Positions 36,910 through 45,717 are shown, counted from the first letter of the stretch. The stretch is DNA of 57,278 nt from CAZFHA01 sp964518595 (GCA_964518595.1 CAZFHA010000024.1:1-57278); one strand, 5' to 3'. Program-made: numbers and translations. Notes: generated by a model from the sequence alone, not told the origin.

Positions 36910-36938
36910 TTGCCATTTTTTATCATACATTGTATCAT
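36910..36938 (+). promoter_or_regulatory. Promoter of the TPP enzyme/aldolase unit
   Basis: TTGCCA (36910-36915) and TATCAT (36933-36938) are separated by exactly 17 bp, one of the best vegetative-type promoters in the window. It lies between a terminator and the gene at 36968. Confidence 0.65.
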
Positions 36939-36952
36939 GAAAATCTTGATAC
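36932..36952. promoter_or_regulatory. Possible operator: inverted repeat overlapping the -10
   Basis: GTATCA (36932-36937) and TGATAC (36947-36952) are exact complements nine bases apart. They overlap the -10 element and the start region, a position suited to a repressor, though the repeat is short and could be chance. Confidence 0.35.
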
Positions 36953-36967
36953 CTAGGAGGATAATCT

Positions 36968-38779
36968 ATGCGCATTCGAGTTGCAGATCATATTGCTAAT
37001 CTATTAGTTAAACATAATATTTCCCAATTGTTTAGTGTAACCGGTGGCGGGGCTATGCACTTAAATGACGCTTTTGGGCGTAACCCTGATATCCATTGTC
37101 TATATAATCATCACGAGCAGGCTTGCGCTATTGCAGCGGAAGGCTATGCCCGCCTTCATGGCAAGCTAGCAGCTGTTTGTGTTACATCCGGCCCTGGCGG
37201 AACGAATGCTATTACCGGAGTATTGGGCGGATGGCTCGATTCCATTCCTATGTTGGTTATATCTGGACAAGTTCGTTATGATACTACGGTTCGCTCTTGT
37301 GGTGAAGAGATGAGACAATTAGGAGATCAGGAGTACGATATCGTTCGCTCTATTTTACCTATGACAAAATATGCGGTTATGGTTACCGACCCTAAGGACA
37401 TAGAATATCATGTGGAAAGAGCCATTTACTTAGCTACTCATGGCCGTCCGGGTCCCTGTTGGGTTGATGTACCACTAAATATTCAGAGTGCCATTATAGA
37501 GACAGATGATCTACGAAGATACGATCCCAAGGAAGATAAGCAAGAACTTCCTGTCCCTATTTCTGACTCAGACATTACCTTTATAATTGATAAATTGATG
37601 ACTGCTAAGCGGCCGGTGATTTTAGCAGGTACCGCTGTTCGCTTGGCCGATTGCCATGAGGACTTTTTAAAGTTAATTGATTTGCTTAATATTCCTGTGG
37701 TAACGGCTTGGAATGCACATGACGTTATCTGGAACGAACACCCACTCTACATGGGACGACCGGGTACGGTCGGTGATCGGCCTGGTAATTTTATTGTTCA
37801 GAATAGTGACCTCTTGCTTGTTCTAGGTAGCCGTTTGAATATTCGGCAAATTAGCTATAATTGGACAGCCTTTGCTAAACATGCCTACGTTATCTCTGTT
37901 GATATTGATCCCTTGGAGCTAAAGAAACCAACACTCTCCATTGATTATCCTGTCCATGGAGATTTAGGTGATTTTGTGCACAAGCTCTATGAGGCTGCCT
38001 CAAAAGAGATTTGGAAAGTGCGTAAGAACTGGCTGGCTGCTTGTACCTCTGTTAAAGCTAAGTATCCGGTGGTGAATGAAGCATATTTTAAGTGCGAGGA
38101 ACCCGTCAATCCGTATTGCTTTTTAGACAAATTATTTCATCATCTCCAAGAGGGTACTTCGGTTGTTTCTAGTAATGGATCAGCTTGTGTCTGCACCTTC
38201 CAAGCGGCCTATATTAAACCAGAGCAAAGATTATTTACGAATTCTGGCTGTGCTTCCATGGGATATGGTTTGCCTGCTGCTATAGGTGCTGCAGTAGAGA
38301 ATATAAAGCCTGTAGTATGTATTGAGGGAGACGGCAGCATACAGATGAACTTGCAGGAGCTTCAGACTGTGGTTCATTATCAGCTCGATATTAAGATTTT
38401 TATTCTCAACAATGCAGGCTATCATTCTATTCGTCAAACCCAAAGTGGTTTCTTTGGTGAACCTTTATTTGGTGTGGGCGAAGATAGTGGTGTAGGCTTT
38501 GCACCTTTTAGCAAATTAGCTCCGGCATTCGGACTACCTTATTATCAAATCAATTCGTTGAACCATACTGATTCAATTATTGAGGAGGTGTTAGCACAAC
38601 CTGGACCAGTTTTAGTGGAAGTTATGGTTGATGTAAACCAGGCTTTTTCACCGAAATTAGCATCAAAGAAATTAGACGATGGAAGTATGTATTCACCACC
38701 ACTAGATGATATGGCACCTTTTCTTGACCGAAAAGAGTATGAGGCAGTAACTGAGGAACTGCAAGCTGCCATTGACTAA
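36968..38779 (+). CDS. Thiamine diphosphate-dependent enzyme, acetolactate synthase-like
   Basis: This 603-residue protein has the three-domain plan of acetohydroxyacid synthases. The cofactor-activating Glu50 lies in YNHHEQACAIAAEGYAR. The central domain includes SGPGGTNAITGVLGG. The C-terminal ThDP motif is EGDGSIQMNLQEL ending in FILNNAGY (near 453-482). It should use pyruvate or another 2-keto acid. Its closest functional precedent in a CDP-sugar setting is YerE, which adds a two-carbon unit to CDP-3,6-dideoxy-4-ketohexose. Housekeeping IlvB is less likely: no ilvN or ilvC lies near and the gene sits in a glycan locus. TAGGAGG precedes the ATG. It forms a two-gene unit with the aldolase. 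Confidence 0.86.
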   Translation: MRIRVADHIANLLVKHNISQLFSVTGGGAMHLNDAFGRNPDIHCLYNHHEQACAIAAEGYARLHGKLAAVCVTSGPGGTNAITGVLGGWLDSIPMLVISGQVRYDTTVRSCGEEMRQLGDQEYDIVRSILPMTKYAVMVTDPKDIEYHVERAIYLATHGRPGPCWVDVPLNIQSAIIETDDLRRYDPKEDKQELPVPISDSDITFIIDKLMTAKRPVILAGTAVRLADCHEDFLKLIDLLNIPVVTAWNAHDVIWNEHPLYMGRPGTVGDRPGNFIVQNSDLLLVLGSRLNIRQISYNWTAFAKHAYVISVDIDPLELKKPTLSIDYPVHGDLGDFVHKLYEAASKEIWKVRKNWLAACTSVKAKYPVVNEAYFKCEEPVNPYCFLDKLFHHLQEGTSVVSSNGSACVCTFQAAYIKPEQRLFTNSGCASMGYGLPAAIGAAVENIKPVVCIEGDGSIQMNLQELQTVVHYQLDIKIFILNNAGYHSIRQTQSGFFGEPLFGVGEDSGVGFAPFSKLAPAFGLPYYQINSLNHTDSIIEEVLAQPGPVLVEVMVDVNQAFSPKLASKKLDDGSMYSPPLDDMAPFLDRKEYEAVTEELQAAID

Positions 38780-38836
38780 CATCAGGCGTAGTACTGAACC
38801 TAAACTAAACTTTCGAGTATAGAGGGAGGCACAAAG

Positions 38837-39616
38837 ATGAATCTTACAGAAAAGCGCATGCTTGAACTGCTCCGGGATCTGAAAGAGAATCATGGGGTAG
38901 TGGCAATTAAGGCAGAGTTCGAAGCTGAAGGCTCAAGAACAGACGAATTAGTAAAGCTTAACGAAATCGTTTTTAGAGCGGATATGGATCTTTATATCAA
39001 AATTGGCGGTTGTGAAGCCGTTCGTGATTTAGATCAATGCCGTGTTTTAGGTGCTACTGGTATTATGGCTCCTATGATTGAAACCCCCTTTGCGATGTCT
39101 AAGTTTGTAGGGGCAGTCAATAAGGTATACACTAAAGAAGAACAAAAAGAGATTAATTTCATCATTAATGCAGAAACGAAAACTTGTGTAGAGAACCTAA
39201 CGGAAATCCTCGCCGAGGGGCAAGACATACTGAATTCTGTTGTTGTGGGACGGGTAGATTTATCTGGCTCCTACGGCCTGAAGCGTGATCAGATCAATAG
39301 TGACTTTATTTATGAGGTTACCCGCAAGATTTGTGAAGCTGTCAAGCAAAAGGGTCTTCTAGCCGGTATGGGTGGAGGAATTTCTCTTGATGCTATGCCT
39401 TTTGTGGAGAAAATGGCAGATGTGATTGATAAATTTGAAACTAGAAAAATTGTCTTTTCAAAAGAGGGCATAAGCAAAGATATCGACAGCGGGCTTAAGA
39501 AGGCTATGGAGTTTGAAACCCTATACCTGAAGAATAAGTGCGAGTTCTATGAGCGGATGGCCTTTGAAGATAGAGATCGGCTGATGATGCTCGAGGGGCG
39601 TTTAGGAAAAGAGTAA
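38837..39616 (+). CDS. HpcH/HpaI-type aldolase/citrate lyase family protein
   Basis: This 259-residue protein has the TIM-barrel signatures of the HpcH/HpaI group: AIKAEFEAEGSR near the N-terminus, TGIMAPMIETPFAM, INAETKTCVENL, and VVGRVDLSGSYG with the Asp of the metal-binding site. These enzymes make or break C-C bonds between pyruvate-type enolates and aldehydes. In this locus it probably works with the preceding TPP enzyme, 57 bases upstream and in the same terminator-bounded unit. Substrate is unknown. GGGAGG precedes the ATG. Confidence 0.82.
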   Translation: MNLTEKRMLELLRDLKENHGVVAIKAEFEAEGSRTDELVKLNEIVFRADMDLYIKIGGCEAVRDLDQCRVLGATGIMAPMIETPFAMSKFVGAVNKVYTKEEQKEINFIINAETKTCVENLTEILAEGQDILNSVVVGRVDLSGSYGLKRDQINSDFIYEVTRKICEAVKQKGLLAGMGGGISLDAMPFVEKMADVIDKFETRKIVFSKEGISKDIDSGLKKAMEFETLYLKNKCEFYERMAFEDRDRLMMLEGRLGKE

Positions 39617-39650
39617 GTATCTTTATTCAGCCTATAATGATCCGAAAAGT

Positions 39651-39690
39651 AAGATCCTGCGAAGAAGATTTCGCAGGATCTTTATTTTTT
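39651..39690. terminator. Bidirectional terminator between convergent genes
   Basis: AAGATCCTGCGAA (39651-39663) and TTCGCAGGATCTT (39670-39682) form a perfect 13-bp stem with a six-base loop. TTTATTTTTT follows on the plus strand. On the minus strand ACTTTTC follows, so it could serve the convergent GT2 as well. Confidence 0.92.
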
Positions 39691-40383
39691 AGATATTCTA
39701 ATTTTTAGGAAGCTGAAGAGGGTCTTGATATAAGTAAAGATAAACTGCCATAGTTTACGTTTGGATTGACCATAAATCCTTTTTTCAAAGGTAATGGGTA
39801 CTTCCCCAATCTTAAAAGTAGGTTTCTGTTTTTTCATTCGCAGAATTACCTCTTGAAGAACTTCGTAATTCTTACAAGTTAAATCCACGGCTTTTACTTG
39901 CTCTGTATGATAAAGTCTAAAACTGGTTGAAATATCCTTCGCACGAACACCTACTACTAAGCGCATAAAAAAATTAAGTAGTTTTGACATTAAAAGCGAG
40001 CTTTTGCTGTCGTGGGTCTTGCCGCCCTTACAGTAACGTGAGCCAATCACCAAATCATAGCCCTCCTGGAGTTTTTGGTAAATCGCTCCAATTCTGCTGG
40101 GGGTATGGGACCCATCTGCATCTAAAACCAAGAGTAAATCTTTGCTAGCCAACTGAATGCCGGTTCTAAAAGCACCGGCATATCGGGGGAATCTTTGATG
40201 ATAATAGTGGACTTTTTCAAAAGTCCGACAGACTTCCTCGGTATTATCTAAAGACTGCTCCGCATCCACAACGATAATTTCATAATCAAGACCAAGTACT
40301 TCTATATTTTCTTGAATTTGAGGCAAAAGTAGCTTTAGATTCTCTGCTTCGCCTACCGCCAGTAAAACAACACTTATTCCCAT
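39682..40383 (-). CDS. GT2-family glycosyltransferase, DPM1-like
   Basis: This 233-residue GT-A protein has VVLLAVGEAENLKLLL at the N-terminus, VVDAEQSLDNT where DDGSxDGT is usual, the DxD motif in VLDADGSHTP, and DLVIGSRY. STSFRLYHTEQV and a basic C-terminus near the membrane are typical of polyprenyl-phosphate sugar synthases. A GAAGGAG site precedes its start on the minus strand. It is separated from the upstream minus-strand genes by a strong hairpin, so it may have its own promoter or be reached by read-through. Confidence 0.84.
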   Translation of the reverse strand: MGISVVLLAVGEAENLKLLLPQIQENIEVLGLDYEIIVVDAEQSLDNTEEVCRTFEKVHYYHQRFPRYAGAFRTGIQLASKDLLLVLDADGSHTPSRIGAIYQKLQEGYDLVIGSRYCKGGKTHDSKSSLLMSKLLNFFMRLVVGVRAKDISTSFRLYHTEQVKAVDLTCKNYEVLQEVILRMKKQKPTFKIGEVPITFEKRIYGQSKRKLWQFIFTYIKTLFSFLKIRISKK

Positions 40384-40433
40384 CGGTTATCAATACTCCT
40401 TCATGGATAGCAGTATACTTGGTCATGGATAAA

Positions 40434-40480
40434 GATACAAGAGTAAGAAACCTAATTATAAAGCTTCTTACTCTTGTATC
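40434..40480 (-). terminator. Hairpin downstream of the HAD gene, likely terminator or attenuator
   Basis: GATACAAGAGTAAGAA (40434-40449) pairs perfectly over 16 bp with TTCTTACTCTTGTATC (40465-40480), loop 15 bases. On the minus strand it lies 10 bases after the HAD stop and is followed by TTTATCC, a weak T-run. It would end or weaken the rfbF-rfbG-HAD transcript. Confidence 0.65.
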
Positions 40481-40490
40481 CGGAAACTTT

Positions 40491-41312
40491 CTATATAGAA
40501 AAGCCGAACTTGGGCAAAACAAACTCATGTAGTCCTTGTGCTACGCCTGCATTAACAGCGTCTCCGGCAATGAAGTCAGCCAGTTTTTTTAACTCTGGAT
40601 GACTATTACCCATGGCAACGGAAAGTGCACCACAAGAGAACATACTGATATCATTTTCATTGTCACCAAATACAGCAACGTTCTCAATAGGGATATTGAG
40701 ATGCTTAGCTAAGGATAATACAGCATTTCCTTTGGTTGATCCAGCCTGCATAATGTCTAGCACGTGAGACATAGATGCTAGTACTTCTAAACCAGGAAGA
40801 CTTCGCAAATATTGACCTTGCTCTGGCGTCGGATAATAAAGAAGTATCTTGGAAATGGCTGGCAGAGTTCCTTCAAGTATTGCAGGGGTTAAATGGGTAA
40901 TGGGAGCCTTCCTATGCTCCGGTACAGTCTTGTTGTAGTCAGTAAACAGCTTAATACCTTGGCTTTCAGGCGGACAGTAGATCATTGTACTGCTATAAGC
41001 AAGAAAATCAGCTTTCTGATCGAATAAGTAAGTCAGCAACTTTCTGAGCTCATGATCTACAATGGGATTCTCCCAAACTACCTGCTTTAAGTCGGGGGAG
41101 ACTAGCATCCCACCATTGCAAGTGACTACAGGTAACTCAATAGAAAGCAGATCAATAAATTTACCAATTAAAAATCCGCTACGTCCGGTAGCAATTGTAA
41201 CACCAATGCCCAGTTCATGAAGCTTTTCCAGTGCCTGCATATTGTCAAAGGGCACAGATTTATCAGGGGCGAGTAAGGTATCGTCCATGTCAAAAACACA
41301 TAAATATTTCAT
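40491..41312 (-). CDS. Cof-type HAD-superfamily phosphatase
   Basis: This 273-residue protein has HAD motif I (FDMDDTLLAPD), motif II in TIATGRS, a C2B-type cap and motif IV (VAVFGDNENDISMF). STKGNAVLSLAKHL supplies the conserved Lys. Such enzymes dephosphorylate sugar phosphates, flavin precursors or other metabolites. Co-transcription with rfbF and rfbG suggests a sugar phosphate, but Cof proteins are often promiscuous. Its start is two bases from the rfbG stop, with GGAGAAC upstream. Confidence 0.88.
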   Translation of the reverse strand: MKYLCVFDMDDTLLAPDKSVPFDNMQALEKLHELGIGVTIATGRSGFLIGKFIDLLSIELPVVTCNGGMLVSPDLKQVVWENPIVDHELRKLLTYLFDQKADFLAYSSTMIYCPPESQGIKLFTDYNKTVPEHRKAPITHLTPAILEGTLPAISKILLYYPTPEQGQYLRSLPGLEVLASMSHVLDIMQAGSTKGNAVLSLAKHLNIPIENVAVFGDNENDISMFSCGALSVAMGNSHPELKKLADFIAGDAVNAGVAQGLHEFVLPKFGFSI

Positions 41313-41313
41313 T

Positions 41314-42408
41314 TTAGTTCTCCTTCATGTCTTGGATATATTGTTTCAGCTGTTCTAGGCAAATAGCTTTAGGGTCTTTTCCGGCCTGGAAAGCTTTGTA
41401 CCAAGACACGGTGTGAGCAAGCGTCGTTGGCAAGGCCCAAACAGGGTGCCAACCCAAACGGTTTTCGATTTTAGAAATGTCTAGCTTGAGGTAGTTGGCT
41501 TCGTGAGGTTGGGGGGCGGAATCAAGCTCAAAACTGGCACCATCACCCCAATTGTGACAAATCTGCCGAACAATAAATTCAACATCACGTGCATCTTCTG
41601 CCACCGGGCCAACATTAAAAGCTTCTGCAAAGCTGCTGCCCTCCGTGTAGAGACGCTCTGCCAATAATAAATAAGCACCAACAGGCTCTAATACATGCTG
41701 CCAGGGGCGGATTGCTCTTGGGGAGCGAATAATCACCGGCTGCTTATTCATAACAGCCCTCATAATATCTGGAATTAGGCGGTCACCAGCCCAGTCACCG
41801 CCACCGATAACATTACCGGCACGAGCAGTGGCAAGAGCCACGTGATGCTGATTATAGGTATCTGGATGAAAATAGCTACGACGATAAGCAGATACTACCA
41901 GTTCAGCACAGCCCTTGCTGTTGGAGTAAGGATCATAGCCGCCCATGGGTTCGTCTTCCCGATAACCCCATACCCATTCTTTATTTTCGTAACACTTATC
42001 AGTAGTAATTACAACTACGGAACGAACACTGGAAGTCTGGCGCACAGCTTCCAAAAGATGAACCGTCCCCATTACATTAGTAGCGTAGGTTTCAACCGGA
42101 ATTTTGTAAGACTCCCGCACAAGAGGCTGAGCCGCCATGTGAATAACGATTTCAGGTTGACACTGATTACATGTATCCATAAGCGCAGTAAGATCACGTA
42201 CATCACCTTGAATTGAGTTCATTCCTGTTTGGAGGCCTGCATCTTCAAAGAGCGAAGGGGAAGTAGGTGCTGGAAGTGAGAAACCTGTTACCTTGGCTCC
42301 CATCTCTTGTAGCCATAAAGACATCCATGAACCTTTAAAGCCGGTATGCCCGGTAAGTAATACACGCTTGCCCTGCCAAAAGGCTGGATTAACAATGGGT
42401 CTTGACAT
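41314..42408 (-). CDS. rfbG: CDP-glucose 4,6-dehydratase
   Basis: RfbG converts CDP-D-glucose to CDP-4-keto-6-deoxy-D-glucose. The 364-residue SDR has the NAD motif LLTGHTGFKGSWMSLWL, MAAQPLVRESY, VVITTDKCYEN and the catalytic DPYSNSKGCAE (Tyr-x3-Lys). NVIGGGDWAGDRLIPD is diagnostic of this enzyme. AAGGAG lies upstream of the ATG on the minus strand. It follows rfbF and precedes the HAD phosphatase. Confidence 0.95.
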   Translation of the reverse strand: MSRPIVNPAFWQGKRVLLTGHTGFKGSWMSLWLQEMGAKVTGFSLPAPTSPSLFEDAGLQTGMNSIQGDVRDLTALMDTCNQCQPEIVIHMAAQPLVRESYKIPVETYATNVMGTVHLLEAVRQTSSVRSVVVITTDKCYENKEWVWGYREDEPMGGYDPYSNSKGCAELVVSAYRRSYFHPDTYNQHHVALATARAGNVIGGGDWAGDRLIPDIMRAVMNKQPVIIRSPRAIRPWQHVLEPVGAYLLLAERLYTEGSSFAEAFNVGPVAEDARDVEFIVRQICHNWGDGASFELDSAPQPHEANYLKLDISKIENRLGWHPVWALPTTLAHTVSWYKAFQAGKDPKAICLEQLKQYIQDMKEN

Positions 42409-42441
42409 AAAAATCTCCTTAATACTGCATTGTGGATTTAT

Positions 42442-43215
42442 TTACCAAACCTTCCAAGGGGCGGTGCCGTCTTGCCAGAGTTGATCGAGTAGCTGTTTAT
42501 CCCTAAGGGTATCCATGGGACGCCAAAAGCCTTCATGACGATAGCAGGAAAGCTTACTTTCTGAGGCTAACTGTTCAAGAGGACGACGTTCAAGTATACA
42601 ATCATCGCCATCTAGATAGGAAAAAAGCTCCGGCTGGGCTACCATAAAACCGCCATTAATCCAAGAACCATCACCCTTAGGCTTTTCAGCAAAGCCAGTA
42701 ATGTGATTATCAGGAGTAAGAGCCAAGGCACCAAAACGCCCATCAATTTGTACCCCTGTTAAAGTGCAGATGGCCTTTGACTCTTGATGATGTTTAATTA
42801 ATTCGGGAATATTTACATCTGATACGCCATCACCATAAGTTAAAAGAAAGGGTTCATCTCCCACATAGGGGGCAATTCGCTTGATACGTCCACCGGTCAT
42901 TGTATTTAGTCCGGTATTTACCAAGGTTACGCTCCAAGGTTCGGCTATGTTCTTGTGAACAACCTTTCGGTTGCCATCGCGAAAATCAAAAGTGACATCA
43001 GACATATGCATGTAGTAATCAGCAAAATATTCCTTAATTACATGACCTTTATACCCCAAACAAATGATAAATTCATTGAAACCATAATGAGAGTAGATTT
43101 TCATAATATGCCAAAGAATGGGGTTGTCACCAATCTCAATCATTGGCTTTGGCTTAAGATGGGATTCTTCACTGATACGGGTACCAAATCCTCCCGCCAA
43201 AATTACAACTTTCAT
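42442..43215 (-). CDS. rfbF: Glucose-1-phosphate cytidylyltransferase
   Basis: RfbF makes CDP-glucose from CTP and glucose-1-phosphate, the entry step to CDP-3,6-dideoxyhexoses. The 257-residue length is exact for the family. The nucleotide loop is LAGGFGTRISEES with the LKPKPMIEIG segment after it, then LTYGDGVSDVN with metal-binding Asp residues and INGGFMV. It is the first gene of a minus-strand operon with rfbG and the HAD gene. Its promoter region is shared with the divergent gene at 43456. Confidence 0.96.
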   Translation of the reverse strand: MKVVILAGGFGTRISEESHLKPKPMIEIGDNPILWHIMKIYSHYGFNEFIICLGYKGHVIKEYFADYYMHMSDVTFDFRDGNRKVVHKNIAEPWSVTLVNTGLNTMTGGRIKRIAPYVGDEPFLLTYGDGVSDVNIPELIKHHQESKAICTLTGVQIDGRFGALALTPDNHITGFAEKPKGDGSWINGGFMVAQPELFSYLDGDDCILERRPLEQLASESKLSCYRHEGFWRPMDTLRDKQLLDQLWQDGTAPWKVW

Positions 43216-43455
43216 AGAAACCTCGCTCCAAGCCCGACAAAAGGTCAGAGCTCCTCCTTAATTATAATAAGGAACATTATACACTATCAGGTTGGAATCA
43301 GGCTAGAGAAAAAATGTATGCGATATATCATAAAGAATAATTATTCTGTTGTTAGAGCCTTACGTGTTATGATAACCTATAAAAATCAAAATAAAAATGT
43401 TAGAATTAACGAATGCTAAAATAAAGCAAGGGATATTTTTGGGGAGGATAAGTGC
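43216..43455. promoter_or_regulatory. Divergent promoter region between rfbF and the GT87-like gene
   Basis: This 240-base AT-rich gap separates divergent genes. For rfbF, the minus strand has TATAAT (43276-43281). For the plus-strand gene, TGT-TATGAT (43365-43373) is an extended -10 matching the one before gmd. Neither has a strong -35. No gene is evident within it. Confidence 0.5.
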
Positions 43456-44784
43456 TTGAAACTATATAAAAGACTCTGGATTTATTTTGGGGGAATCATC
43501 TTAGGGCTATTCATCTTTATGATCTATCGCTATGTAGGTTCTCGACTGTGGGGGCTTACATATCCGCAAAATAGCTTTCTCTTTTGGCCTTTTGATCGCT
43601 TTATGGATTTTTTTAATATCAATTACATGGTTGCAGGATTCAATCCTTACTATCACGGTTCTTCTTACCCTCCGCTAGCATTGATGATTGCATATTTTTT
43701 TACAGGGCTAATTCCGGGTTCGGCAAAGCTTGACGCAGTGGATATGCGCAATAATAGTGTGGAAGGCATGGTTGTTCTATTTTCTATGTATTTCATTTCT
43801 TTGCTTGTAATTTTTGGCCTGATTATGAAAAGTATAAAGAAAAGAAACATAGTGGAAGGTGGCAATAAAAAAAACCGAAGTGACTTTTGCCTAAAAGTAG
43901 CAAAAGTTATGCAAATTTCTTTGCCAATATTAGTCGTTCTGGGACTGGTTCTAGCCGCGCCTGTAATTTTCGCCTTTGATCGGGGGAATTACTTAATTCT
44001 TTGCGTTGTATTTTTAACAGGATTTTGTTTGACTTATAATAAAAATGATTATGCAGCGGCTATTTTTCTAGCTTTAGCTGCTGCTGTGAAGCTCTTCCCC
44101 ATTGTCTTATTTTTTGTTTTTATTCGATCAAAAAAGTGGAAACCGCTGGCACTTGGGTTAGGCGTTGGAGGCTCCTTAACTGTTATTTGCGCCGCCCTGT
44201 TTGAGGGGGGATTAGTTTTGAATCTGCAACGTTTCTTCTATGCGACTTTCCTATATACCGGTGGCTTTCCACCCAGTCATTCCTACTATTATAACTTTGC
44301 TATAGGAACACGTAATTTTTTCGGGACCTTTTGGCTGATACTACGTGATCATGCTACTATGAGTGATAAAATTGCAACCGTTTCAATGATTGCCAATCTT
44401 TTGCTTATGGTTTTAGTAATTCTACTTTGTATAGCGGATAAAAGAAGCTGGAGACAGATTATGTATCTAAGCTTTTTTATGATCCTTTTTCCCACACCAT
44501 CGTTTTACTATAACTTAGCATACCTGATTGGGCCTGCTATGCTGTTTTTACTTAAGGAAGATTGGGAATTTTGGGATTATTTTTATCTCGTGGGACTAAC
44601 GTTACTTATGATACCTAAAAATTATCACTATACCTTAGGTGTTTTTTCAAACACCGAGGCTTACGTAAGTATCAATTCTTTTTTAGATCCACTAATCATG
44701 TTCACTTTGTTAGGGCTAGCAGGTGTGGAACTCATCCATAAAAAAACTCAGCATAAGCGGCTTGTCCCAGTAACAGGAGATTAA
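43456..44784 (+). CDS. GT87-like (DUF2029) membrane glycosyltransferase
   Basis: This 442-residue protein has about 10-11 membrane helices. Landmarks of the GT87/PimE-like family are visible: an early loop with NPYYHGSSYPPLALM, FDRGNYLILCVVF in the middle, and LALAAAVKLFPIVLF. These GT-C enzymes use polyprenyl-phosphate sugars outside the membrane. The start is TTG at 43456, chosen because GGGGAGG lies eight bases upstream and no ATG fits. It is the first gene of the plus-strand block ending at 51795. Confidence 0.83.
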   Translation: MKLYKRLWIYFGGIILGLFIFMIYRYVGSRLWGLTYPQNSFLFWPFDRFMDFFNINYMVAGFNPYYHGSSYPPLALMIAYFFTGLIPGSAKLDAVDMRNNSVEGMVVLFSMYFISLLVIFGLIMKSIKKRNIVEGGNKKNRSDFCLKVAKVMQISLPILVVLGLVLAAPVIFAFDRGNYLILCVVFLTGFCLTYNKNDYAAAIFLALAAAVKLFPIVLFFVFIRSKKWKPLALGLGVGGSLTVICAALFEGGLVLNLQRFFYATFLYTGGFPPSHSYYYNFAIGTRNFFGTFWLILRDHATMSDKIATVSMIANLLLMVLVILLCIADKRSWRQIMYLSFFMILFPTPSFYYNLAYLIGPAMLFLLKEDWEFWDYFYLVGLTLLMIPKNYHYTLGVFSNTEAYVSINSFLDPLIMFTLLGLAGVELIHKKTQHKRLVPVTGD

Positions 44785-44787
44785 CCA

Positions 44788-45684
44788 ATGAGAATACTGT
44801 TAACCGGAGGTTCCGGTTTTATCGGAAAAAACATACAAGAACAACTAAACGGACGTCATGAAATTCTTGCACCAAGGCACCGCCAGTTAGAGTTGACTGA
44901 TTATCAGGCTGTAAAACGATGGTTCAAAGAGAATCGGCCAGAAGCAGTTATTCATTCTGCTACTAAGCCGGGTCACCGCAATGCCAAAGACCCAGAAGGG
45001 GTCTTTAAAGCTAACCTGCAAATGTTTACCCATGTCTTAGAGGCTGCCCAAAGTAATCAGGTGAAGCGTTTCCTCTTTTTAGGTTCTGGGTCGGAGTTTG
45101 ATATGAATAATTATCGACCGAAAATGGCCGAGGAAACTTTGGCTGACTTTGTTCCAGTGGATGATACGGGTTTTTCTAAATATCTTTGTAATCAAATGCT
45201 GAAAGGAATTCCGGGCTATCTAAATGTTCGTTTTTTCGGCATTTTTGGTAGATATGAGGACTATGCCATTCGATTTATCTCTAATGCTATTTGCAAAGTC
45301 CTTTTTGATCTACCTATTACACTGCGCCAGGATAGGTTATTTGACTATACCTATATTGATGACGGGGTAAATGCAATTGAACGGTTTTTGCTCTGTCCGG
45401 AGGGAGATTTAAGATATAATGATTATAATGTGACCCCACCAAAGGCTGTAGGTCTTCTAGAAATCGCTCAACTTATTTGTTTGGTGGCGGGAAAACCGGA
45501 TCATCCGATTAAGGTTCAGATGAGCGGGCGGGGGCATGAATATAGCGGTGATAATCAGCGGTTTACACAGCTGTTTTCCGACTTTGCCTTTACGCCACTG
45601 GAAGAATCTGTCAGAATGTTGTATGATTGGTACGCTTCCATTAAGGCAGAAATTGATATAAATTTATTGCTTTCGGATAAATAA
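44788..45684 (+). CDS. SDR-family sugar-nucleotide reductase/epimerase with altered active site
   Basis: This 298-residue protein has the NAD(P) motif LLTGGSGFIGKNI and length like CDP-abequose synthase and related reductases. FLGSGSEFD supplies the usual Ser region. At the catalytic YxxxK position the sequence is DDTGFSKYL: Lys is kept, but Thr stands where Tyr is normal. DYTYIDDGVNAIERFL is a standard SDR segment. In context it may be the final reductase (or an acyl reductase as in YerF) acting on a CDP-3,6-dideoxy-ketohexose. It lies three bases after the GT87-like gene, with AGGAG upstream. Confidence 0.78.
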   Translation: MRILLTGGSGFIGKNIQEQLNGRHEILAPRHRQLELTDYQAVKRWFKENRPEAVIHSATKPGHRNAKDPEGVFKANLQMFTHVLEAAQSNQVKRFLFLGSGSEFDMNNYRPKMAEETLADFVPVDDTGFSKYLCNQMLKGIPGYLNVRFFGIFGRYEDYAIRFISNAICKVLFDLPITLRQDRLFDYTYIDDGVNAIERFLLCPEGDLRYNDYNVTPPKAVGLLEIAQLICLVAGKPDHPIKVQMSGRGHEYSGDNQRFTQLFSDFAFTPLEESVRMLYDWYASIKAEIDINLLLSDK

Positions 45685-45717
45685 CCAGTTCTCTTAGGTT
45701 AATGAAGGAGACCGTAG

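Noticed and set aside
36968..38779. Housekeeping acetolactate synthase large subunit (ilvB)
   Set aside because: No ilvN or other branched-chain amino acid genes are adjacent and the locus is devoted to glycan synthesis, though similarity alone cannot exclude it.
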